Shown here one piece after another: positions 46,090-52,226 of a stretch of 52,226 nucleotides of DNA. Both the position numbers and the translations under genes were made by a program. Under the pieces are notes generated by a model. The model was not told the origin of the DNA. It was given only the letters and a program-made list of their open reading frames with translations, and searched no databases. Within the stretch, counting starts at the first letter, position 1. Each line of letters opens with the position of its first letter. This DNA is from Rhodobacter sp. (GTDB lineage Bacteria > Pseudomonadota > Alphaproteobacteria > Rhodobacterales > Rhodobacteraceae). Location of the stretch: positions 1 to 52,226 of the forward strand of contig JADCEF010000101.1 of the NCBI GenBank assembly GCA_020250445.1. Reading direction: 5' to 3'.

Positions 46090-46479
46090 ATGTGCCGCTG
46101 CTTTCCGCTTCTTCTGGCCCTTGCCCTGCCCGCCTCTGCCGCCGAGCCAGTCGGCGTGGCCGCGTTCGAAGCCTTTGCCACCGGCAAGACGCTGAGCTAC
46201 GCCGTTGGCGGCACCGTTTACGGGGCAGAACAGTATCTGCCGGGGCGGCGGGTGATCTGGGCTTTCAGGGGCCAGGAGTGCCGCAAGGGCTTTTGGTACG
46301 AAGAGGGCGGGCAGATCTGCTTTGTCTATGAAGATGAACCGGGGGCGCAATGCTGGACCTTCAGCCGTGACGGCGACCGGCTGCAGGCCCGGTTCAGCGG
46401 CGATGCCGAAGGGGCAGAGCCGGTGCAGGTGCAGGAAAGCACCCCCCTGACCTGCGCGGGGCCTGATCTGGGGGTGTAG
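46090..46479 (+). CDS. Secreted hypothetical protein
   Basis: A 129-residue protein with signal peptide MCRCFPLLLALALPASAAEP. The mature part contains TGKTLSYAVGGTVYGAEQYL, GQECRKGFWYEEGGQICFVY and CWTFSRDGD, with paired cysteines, a pattern I associate with a conserved hypothetical family in Rhodobacteraceae. Function is unknown. CAGGAG lies upstream of the ATG. It is convergent with xseA, with 12 bp between the stops. Confidence 0.75.
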   Translation: MCRCFPLLLALALPASAAEPVGVAAFEAFATGKTLSYAVGGTVYGAEQYLPGRRVIWAFRGQECRKGFWYEEGGQICFVYEDEPGAQCWTFSRDGDRLQARFSGDAEGAEPVQVQESTPLTCAGPDLGV

Positions 46480-46491
46480 GGGGGGGCCGCG

Positions 46492-47988
46492 TCAAAACAG
46501 CGATCCCTGCCCCTGCGGCCCCTTGCCGCCTGCACCCTTGCGGGGCCTGCCGCCGACGGTTAGGCGGCCATCCTGAAACTCGATCTCCAGCAGGGTCGCC
46601 GCCTCTGCCCCGGCTTTGGTCGTTACCACCGCCCCGTCGCCGCGCACGATGGCAAAGCCGCGTTTCAGCGTTTCGGCATGGCCCAGCGAGGCGCGGGTGC
46701 GCTCCAGCGCCTCCAGCCGGTCGGCAAGCTGGCGAAAGCGCTGGCGCATGGCGGTGTCCATCCGCGCGGCTTTGGCAGCAAGGTCGGTGCGGTCCTGCCG
46801 GGTCTTGCGCGCGGCATCGGCCAGAAAGCGGGTGAAGCTGGCAGACAGCAGACGCGCGCCCTGTTCCAGCCGGTCGCGGCGGCGGCGCAGCATCTCGTCC
46901 AGCAGGCGCGGCCGGATAAGCGCGGCCAGCGGATCAAAGGCCGCGCGCTTGCGGGCATTGGCGGCCCGCAGCGCCCCCCCGAGCCGCCCCGACCACAGAT
47001 CAAAGCGCTGACGCGCGGGTCCGGTCAGCGCCTCGACCCGTGGCAGGGCGCGGGCCAGGTCGCGCAGGCGCTGGCCGCGCTGGCTGACACCCTGCGCCAC
47101 GGCGCGCGACAGGCGCGCAGCCTGTCCGTCCAGCGTGGCCAGCAGGTCCAGCCGTACCGGCACGGCCATTTCGGCGGCCGCCGTCGGCGTGGGCGCGCGG
47201 CGGTCGGCGGCAAAGTCGATCAGGGTCGTATCCGTCTCGTGGCCCACAGCGGAAATCAGCGGAATGGCGCTGTCGGCGGCGGCGCGCACCACCGCCTCGT
47301 CGTTGAAGCCCCACAGGTCTTCCAGGCTGCCGCCGCCGCGCGCCACGATGATCAGATCGGGCCGCGGGACCGGCCCGCCCGGCGCGATGGCGTTGAAGCC
47401 CCGGATCGCCGCAGCCACCTCGGGCGCGCAACCGGCCCCCTGCACCGCCACGGGCCAGATCAGCACATGGCGCGGAAACCGGTCGCGCAGGCGGTGCAGG
47501 ATATCGCGGATCACCGCCCCCGAGGGCGAGGTGACAACGCCGATGACCTGCGGCAGATAGGGGATCGCCTGCTTGCGGCCCGCATCGAACAGCCCTTCGG
47601 CGGCCAGCGCCAGGCGCCGCTTTTCCAGCAGCGCCATCAGCGCCCCGGCCCCGGCCAGCACCAGATCCTCGACGATCAGCTGGTACTTCGACTGGCCCGG
47701 AAAAGTGGTCAGCCGCCCGGTGGCGATGACCTCCATCCCCTCTTCCGGCCTGACCTGCATCCTGGCGACCTGGCCCTTCCAGGAAATCGCGGCCAGCACC
47801 GCGCGGTCATCCTTGAGGTCAAAGTAGGAATGCCCCGAGGCGGGGCGCGAGACCCGGCCAATCTCGCCGCGCACCCGAACCAGACCGAATTCGCCCTCGA
47901 TCACCCGCTTCACCGCCCCGGACAGTTCCGACACGGTGAATTCCGGGGCATTGCCGGCGGGCGCGGGGTCTTCGAACAGGTCGGTCAT
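46492..47988 (-). CDS. xseA: Exodeoxyribonuclease VII large subunit
   Basis: 498 residues. The N-terminal OB fold (FTVSELSGAVKRVIEGEFGL and VRVRGEIGRVSRPASGHSYF) is followed by the catalytic core with GVVTSPSGAVIRDILHRLRD, RGGGSLEDLWGFNDE and ISAVGHETDTTLIDFAADRR. A long coiled-coil region comes before the C-terminus. It degrades single-stranded DNA with XseB, which is not nearby. The start is the ATG at 47988, 70 bp from divergent purD. Confidence 0.95.
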   Translation of the reverse strand: MTDLFEDPAPAGNAPEFTVSELSGAVKRVIEGEFGLVRVRGEIGRVSRPASGHSYFDLKDDRAVLAAISWKGQVARMQVRPEEGMEVIATGRLTTFPGQSKYQLIVEDLVLAGAGALMALLEKRRLALAAEGLFDAGRKQAIPYLPQVIGVVTSPSGAVIRDILHRLRDRFPRHVLIWPVAVQGAGCAPEVAAAIRGFNAIAPGGPVPRPDLIIVARGGGSLEDLWGFNDEAVVRAAADSAIPLISAVGHETDTTLIDFAADRRAPTPTAAAEMAVPVRLDLLATLDGQAARLSRAVAQGVSQRGQRLRDLARALPRVEALTGPARQRFDLWSGRLGGALRAANARKRAAFDPLAALIRPRLLDEMLRRRRDRLEQGARLLSASFTRFLADAARKTRQDRTDLAAKAARMDTAMRQRFRQLADRLEALERTRASLGHAETLKRGFAIVRGDGAVVTTKAGAEAATLLEIEFQDGRLTVGGRPRKGAGGKGPQGQGSLF

Positions 47989-48058
47989 GCAAGTTGCCTT
48001 GTGAACGGGGTGCGCAGACCCTAGAACGCGGGCCGGCAAAGGCCAAGCGGGCACAGAC

Positions 48059-49321
48059 ATGAACATCCTCATCCTTGGCGCGGGCGGGCGCGAACACAGC
48101 CTGGCCTGGGCGATCAAGCAGAACCCCAAGACCGACCGCCTGATCGTGGCCCCCGGCAATGCGGGCATTGCCCGGCTGGCGGAATGCGCCGATCTGGACA
48201 TCCTGGACGGGGCGGCGGTTGTGGCCTTTTGCGAAGAGAATGCCATTGATTTTGTGGTGATCGGGCCAGAGGCCCCGCTGGCGGCCGGTGTGGCGGATGC
48301 GACCCGTGCGGCGGGGCTCTTGACCTTCGGCCCCTCGGCGGCGGCGGCGCGGCTGGAAACCTCCAAGGCGTTCACCAAGGAGATCTGCGATGCCTGCGGT
48401 GCCCCGACCGCCGCCTGGGCGCGCTTCACCGAAGCGGCCCCGGCCCGGGCCTATGTCACCGCCAAGGGCGCGCCGATCGTGGTCAAGGCCGACGGGCTGG
48501 CGGCAGGCAAGGGCGTGGTGGTGGCGATGACGCTGGCCGAGGCGCTGGCGGCGGTTGACGACATGTTTTCGGGCAGCTTCGGACAGGCCGGGGCAGAGGT
48601 GGTGATCGAAGAATTCATGGGCGGCGAGGAAGCCAGCTTCTTCATCCTGACCGATGGCACCACCTGCCTGCCCGTCGGCACCGCGCAGGACCACAAGCGC
48701 GCCTTCGACGGCGACAGTGGCCCGAACACCGGCGGCATGGGGGCCTATTCCCCGGCCCCGGTGCTGACCGAAGCGATCGCAGACCAGGTGATGGCCCGGA
48801 TCGTGCGCCCCACGGTTGCCGAAATTGCACGGCGCGGCACGCCCTATCAGGGGGTGCTTTATGCCGGGCTGATGATCGCGGACGGCAGGGCGCGGCTGGT
48901 GGAATACAACGCCCGCTTCGGCGACCCCGAATGCCAGGTGCTGATGATGCGCCTGGGCGCGCAGGCGCTGGACCTGCTTCTGGCCTGCGCCGAAGGGCGG
49001 CTGGCCGATGCCCGCGTCGCCTGGGCACCGGACCATGCGCTGACCGTGGTGCTGGCCGCGCGGGGCTATCCCGGTGCTTTTGCCAAGGGCAGCCAGATCC
49101 GGGGGCTGGACGCGCTGCCGGAAGACAGCCGTCACATGGTCTTTCACGCAGGTACCGCCGGGCGCGACGGCCAGACCATCGCCGCGGGCGGGCGCGTGCT
49201 GAACGTCACCGCCCGGGGCGCGACGCTGGCCGAAGCGCGGGCCAGGGCCTATGCCCTGGTGGAGCGCATCGACTGGCCCGGCGGTTTCTGCCGCCGCGAC
49301 ATCGGCTGGCGCGGGCTGTAA
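48059..49321 (+). CDS. purD: Phosphoribosylamine-glycine ligase
   Basis: A 420-residue ATP-grasp enzyme of purine synthesis. It begins MNILILGAGGREHSLAWAIK and contains VVKADGLAAGKGVVVAMT, GTAQDHKRAFDGDSGPNTGG, MGAYSPAP and EYNARFGDPECQVL, all diagnostic of GARS. The length is normal. It is divergent from xseA. Confidence 0.97.
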   Translation: MNILILGAGGREHSLAWAIKQNPKTDRLIVAPGNAGIARLAECADLDILDGAAVVAFCEENAIDFVVIGPEAPLAAGVADATRAAGLLTFGPSAAAARLETSKAFTKEICDACGAPTAAWARFTEAAPARAYVTAKGAPIVVKADGLAAGKGVVVAMTLAEALAAVDDMFSGSFGQAGAEVVIEEFMGGEEASFFILTDGTTCLPVGTAQDHKRAFDGDSGPNTGGMGAYSPAPVLTEAIADQVMARIVRPTVAEIARRGTPYQGVLYAGLMIADGRARLVEYNARFGDPECQVLMMRLGAQALDLLLACAEGRLADARVAWAPDHALTVVLAARGYPGAFAKGSQIRGLDALPEDSRHMVFHAGTAGRDGQTIAAGGRVLNVTARGATLAEARARAYALVERIDWPGGFCRRDIGWRGL

Positions 49322-49583
49322 CGGGCGACAGGGCCGGACCATCGGGGTCATGCAGCGTGCCGCCGTGCTTTTTTCCCGCCCTGTCCGCAGACTTGGGACA
49401 CCCGCCGGGGGGCCCGCATCCGGAAATGCGATGGCGCAGCGGCGATGGAACCGGGGTCTAACAGTGCCCGCTTGGGGAGGGGACGGGATCATCCCGATCC
49501 TGGCGATCCTGCGGGTTGGTCCGGATGCCGGTCCCGGTCAGCACCGACACGGGATCGGGGCCGATTGCGGTTCTGTCCGTGCT
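49322..49583 (+). other. Intergenic region after purD
   Basis: About 260 bp with no recognised gene. It leads into the decayed lysC/ptsP segment and may itself be degraded coding sequence, but no family match is visible. Confidence 0.35.
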
Positions 49584-49685
49584 TTAACCCGAAGCGGGTC
49601 TCAGCCCCTCTCCGGCCCCGAGGGCATCGTGAAGCGCCTGTATGGCAAGTTCCATGCGCTTGCGGGAAATCAGCACCGAAATCTA
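49584..49685 (-). pseudogene. Duplicated 3'-end fragment of lysC
   Basis: On the minus strand it reads ISVLISRKRMELAIQALHDA and then runs on to a stop, nearly the same as the end of intact lysC in this window (ISVLIDRKYMELAVQALHDA). Only about 25 aspartokinase codons are left, preceded by an in-frame stop. It lies just beyond the truncated ptsP fragment. Confidence 0.8.
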
Positions 49686-49727
49686 GCCGTGCGGTGCGTG
49701 CGTGAAGCCACCACAAACGCGAAATGG

Positions 49728-49997
49728 TCAGGCGGTGCGCGTCACGCGGCCTGCAAGGCCGCCGGCCAGCTTCATGCGGGTCTTGTGGACCACCTCGCGC
49801 TTCAACCCCTCGGTGGCGCAAAGTTCCAGCGTCTCAGAGTCACGAAAGAGATAGATGGAACAAACTTCGGTGCCGATGGAATCCGCGATCAGATGGGTGA
49901 TCCTGTCCAGCCGCTCCTGCCCCTGGCCGCGTTCGGCCAGGGTATCGCGCAGGCGGCGCAACAGCTTGCGGCTTTCGGTTTCCGTGCGTTCGGGCAT
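49728..49997 (-). pseudogene. ptsP: Truncated ptsP (EI-Ntr) N-terminal GAF fragment
   Basis: 89 residues beginning MPERTETESRKLLRRLRDTL, then DRITHLIADSIGTEVCSIYL and CATEGLKREVVHKTRMKLAG, matching the N-terminal GAF domain of phosphoenolpyruvate-protein phosphotransferase PtsP. It stops after RVTRTA, where the full protein of more than 700 residues would continue. The start and ribosome-binding site (AGAAGG) look intact. In relatives ptsP follows lysC directly; here repeat copy D and about 300 bp separate them. A stand-alone GAF peptide could still be made. Confidence 0.8.
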
Positions 49998-50044
49998 GTG
50001 ACCTTCTGTCGGGCGTGGCATCGGAAAGGTGCCGCGATCAGACC

Positions 50045-50424
50045 TTGACAGGGTGCTGAAACAACAACCCGACCACCTGCCTGCCGGGAAACTCTTCCCG
50101 GTCCGGGGAAAGGGATTGCCCCTTTGGGCGGGATCAGGAAACGCGACCCGCGTTTCCCCCGCCCGCGCGCAACGGTGCCCCGCAGACCGGCAGATCCGGG
50201 AACACCGACAGGCCAGCGCCCGACCCGGCGGGCGGGAAGCGCCCGCCAGGGGCGGGGCGGGCGCTGGCCGGGGGCTTTGGGCCCCCGGCTGGACAAGGGG
50301 CAGCGTGGCGCTGTGGCAGGGGCAACGGCCCCTGCCAGAATGCGAAAGGCGCGCGCAGGCGGAAGAGGTTCCTGCTTTTCGGTCAGGCAGAACAAATCAC
50401 TGGTGCGGCACCCCCTTTGGTGCC
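50045..50424 (+). repeat. Hairpin-rich interspersed repeat, copy D (one unit)
   Basis: The left end TTGACAGGGTGCTGAAAC (50045-50062) is followed by the left constant part, then one unit whose GAAACGCG/CGCGTTTC hairpin is at 50138-50156 and GGCAGGGGC/GCCCCTGCC at 50316-50337 (the loop here is AACG instead of GATG). The right constant part (GCGCGCAGGCGGAAGAGGTT) ends near GCGGCACCCCCTTTGGTGCC. It separates lysC from the truncated ptsP, so it probably marks the rearrangement point. Confidence 0.85.
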
Positions 50425-50748
50425 ATAACCGGATCAAGTCAAAACGACCTGTGCAAGTGATCTAAAGGGTCGTGATCCTAAAGCGCATAGATTTGGAAAG
50501 AGAGTGCATTTAATGTTCAATGAAGCGCTTAGTTTACCGCGAAATTTACAAAGCGCCATCCGGACTGACTGCTTCGCGCTGATTTCATATGACCTTAATT
50601 TCGCTTCATGGTTGACTGGAAATCGGCTTCTTCCGGCTTGCCGTTCTTACCCGTCGCATTTCTTGTGAAAGGAAGGGAGCAGAGTTTGCGTGTTTTGTAT
50701 CGCGCCCCAATTTCGATACTTTGTGGTCCCAATGTTCCTTGGTCACCC
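50425..50748 (-). other. AT-richer stretch downstream of lysC
   Basis: About 320 bp, visibly lower in GC than the rest of the window. No gene is recognised; a reading frame at 50595-50849 overlaps lysC and has no family features. It lies where ptsP is expected in relatives. Confidence 0.4.
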
Positions 50749-51996
50749 TCACCCCTTCTCCAACTCAAACGCGTCATGCAGCGCCTGTACCGCAAGCTCC
50801 ATATACTTCCGGTCGATGAGCACGGAAATCTTGATCTCTGACGTCGCAATCACCTTGATGTTTACATTCTCTGCCGCCAGCGCCTTGAACATGGTGGCGG
50901 CGACCCCGGCATGGCTGCGCATCCCGATTCCCACCACCGAAACCTTGGCCACCTCGGTGTCCTGCACCAGATCGGCATAGGCGATCAGCCCCGCCGCGCG
51001 GGCGTCTTCCATCGCATTGCGGGCGCGGGCCACCTGATTGGTCGGGCAGGAAAAGGTCATGTCGGTGACCGCGCCGCCATTCCCGATTTCGGAGATGTTC
51101 TGCACGATCATGTCGACATTCACCCCGGCTTCCGACAGGGGGCCGAAGATGGCGGCGGCGATGCCGGGGCGGTCCTGCACCTTGACCAGGGTCATCTTCG
51201 CCTCGTCCCGCGAATAGGCGACGCCCGAGACAACTTTTGATTCCATGATTTCATCCTCGTCGCAGACCAGGGTTCCCGAATCCTCGTCCGTTTCCTCGAA
51301 CGAAGACAGCACGCGCAGGCGCACCTTGTAGCGCATCGCCAGTTCGACCGACCGCGTTTGCAGCACCTTGGCCCCCAGCGAGGCCAGTTCCAGCATCTCC
51401 TCGAACGCGATCTTTTCCAGCCTGCGCGCCTTGGCGGTGATGCGCGGGTCGGTGGTGTAGATGCCATCGACGTCCGTGTAGATGTCGCAGCGTTCGGCAT
51501 CAAAGGCGGCGGCAAAGGCGACGGCGGTGGTATCGGACCCGCCACGCCCCAGCGTGGTGATGCGGTGTTCGGCACTGACGCCCTGAAAGCCCGCCACGAC
51601 CGCCACGCGGAAGCCTTCGGCGAACTTCGCGTCGATATTGGCGCGCGGAATATCCGTGAACCGGGCCGCGGAATGGGCCGAGGTGGTCAGGATCGGCACC
51701 TGCCAGCCCTGCCAGGACCGGGCGGGCACGTCCATTTCCTGCAAGGTCAGCGCCATCAGCCCCGCCGTGACATTTTCGCCGGACGAGACCACGGCATCAT
51801 ATTCGCGCGCATCAAACAGCGGCGAGGTCTGCTCGACCCAGCCCACCAGTTCGTTGGTCTTGCCGGACATGGCCGAGACGATGACGATCACGTCAAAGCC
51901 GCGCGCCACCTCGCGCCTGACCTTTTCGGCGGCATTCCTGATGCGGGCCAGGTCCGCCACCGAAGTACCGCCGAATTTCATGACCAGAAGCGGCAC
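50749..51996 (-). CDS. lysC: Aspartate kinase
   Basis: A 415-residue aspartokinase for lysine, threonine and methionine synthesis. The kinase domain starts MPLLVMKFGGTSVADLARIR and contains TTLGRGGSDTTAVA and CDIYTDVDGIYTTDPRI. Two C-terminal ACT domains (around KMTLVKVQDRPGIAAAIFGP and AKVSVVGIGMRSHAGVAATM) suggest feedback control by lysine/threonine. It is intact and normal in length. A second copy of its last about 25 codons lies about 1 kb downstream. Confidence 0.97.
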   Translation of the reverse strand: MPLLVMKFGGTSVADLARIRNAAEKVRREVARGFDVIVIVSAMSGKTNELVGWVEQTSPLFDAREYDAVVSSGENVTAGLMALTLQEMDVPARSWQGWQVPILTTSAHSAARFTDIPRANIDAKFAEGFRVAVVAGFQGVSAEHRITTLGRGGSDTTAVAFAAAFDAERCDIYTDVDGIYTTDPRITAKARRLEKIAFEEMLELASLGAKVLQTRSVELAMRYKVRLRVLSSFEETDEDSGTLVCDEDEIMESKVVSGVAYSRDEAKMTLVKVQDRPGIAAAIFGPLSEAGVNVDMIVQNISEIGNGGAVTDMTFSCPTNQVARARNAMEDARAAGLIAYADLVQDTEVAKVSVVGIGMRSHAGVAATMFKALAAENVNIKVIATSEIKISVLIDRKYMELAVQALHDAFELEKG

Positions 51997-52085
51997 TGCC
52001 CGTCTCCTTCACCGCCCGCGCAAAACCGCCCGCTTCTTAAGCGGGGCGGGGAAGCGGCGCAAGCGGAATGGGCAGAGGTGCCGGG

Positions 52086-52226
52086 CAGGGGAATCGCATT
52101 TGAAGATTTGAGGTAGCGCTTGGGTCTGAATTGGATTCTGCATGTGGTTCCTAAGGGAGGAACCCATGCCGTCATTGATCACGATCCTTCGCCAAGTTCC
52201 CGACCCTCGGACGGGGAATGCGCAGC
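52086..52226 (+). mobile_element. Left end of an ISAs1-like insertion sequence (runs off window)
   Basis: A transposase gene begins at 52166 close to the window end. CAGGGGAATCGCATTTGAAG at 52086-52105 is a candidate left terminal repeat, since ISAs1 ends commonly begin CAGGG as far as I recall. The boundary is tentative because the right end is not visible. It lies about 90 bp upstream of the lysC start codon. Confidence 0.5.
52166..52226 (+). CDS. Transposase N-terminus (ISAs1-like), partial
   Basis: The first 20 codons read MPSLITILRQVPDPRTGNAQ, with a strong AAGGGAGG ribosome-binding site 5-6 bp upstream. The VPDPR pattern after a short hydrophobic helix is typical of the N-terminal domain of ISAs1-family transposases. 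The frame is open to the window end, so intactness cannot be judged. Confidence 0.6.
   Translation, partial: MPSLITILRQVPDPRTGNAQ

Noticed and set aside
50595-50849. 84-codon frame after lysC on the minus strand
   Set aside because: It overlaps the lysC 3' end in another frame and lacks a ribosome-binding site or recognisable features.

Overview
The window is about 52 kb of GC-rich chromosomal DNA. It most likely comes from an alphaproteobacterium of the Rhodobacteraceae/Paracoccaceae (Rhodobacter/Gemmobacter/Tabrizicola-like). The reasons are the gene content (an H-NOX plus cyclase pair, glpSTPQUV, tpa/tauR/xsc with soeABC, a SAM-II riboswitch before metZ, and lysC next to ptsP), the many ATGA/GTGA overlaps, and strong codon bias. 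It is a mosaic of ordinary operons separated by GC-rich interspersed repeats and gene remnants.

Layout. 1-361 is the end of a hairpin-rich repeat. 455-2043 is an H-NOX-like sensor domain protein overlapping an HNOBA-GGDEF diguanylate cyclase. 2031-3650 (-) is a GH13 alpha-glucosidase. 3863-7196 (-) is rfbCBDA for dTDP-L-rhamnose, with a DUF2793 protein upstream. 8906-12877 (-) is a PotDABC-type polyamine-family ABC importer with a terminator/attenuator after the binding-protein gene. 13388-22072 is a glycerol module: glpR divergent from glpD-glpS-glpT-glpP-glpQ-glpU-glpV. 22515-23321 is a small APH-fold kinase.

24255-36348 is a sulfonate module. Taurine-pyruvate aminotransferase (tpa), the MocR regulator TauR, sulfoacetaldehyde acetyltransferase (xsc), a TauE exporter and acetate kinase are followed, with ATGA overlaps, by a cytoplasmic SoeABC-type sulfite dehydrogenase. 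On paper this takes the C2 sulfonate to acetyl phosphate, then acetate plus ATP, and the released sulfite to sulfate. Paired TauR-like direct repeats with the same 23-bp spacing stand before tpa and before xsc.

36932-38467 (-) looks like a copper-responsive unit: a small secreted CxxC protein ending in RAPPLV (CruR/CutF-like upstream ORF), a perfect 16-bp inverted repeat, then a PCu(A)C copper chaperone fused to a second copper-uptake-associated domain. After an IS5-family remnant come trkH, folE2, metZ (SAM-II riboswitch plus terminator), yciB/ispZ, ftsY, a secreted protein, xseA, purD, a decayed ptsP/lysC segment, intact lysC, and the start of an ISAs1-like insertion sequence at the right edge.

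The most unusual features are: (i) the copper uORF-hairpin-chaperone arrangement; (ii) an interspersed repeat family with conserved ends and 0 to about 3 tandem units of about 241 bp, whose end can supply the stop codon of the neighbouring gene; and (iii) an H-NOX-like protein in which the expected haem-ligand histidine and the YxSxR motif are both replaced, while the partner cyclase looks fully active. All assignments come from reading the sequence; no database search was run.
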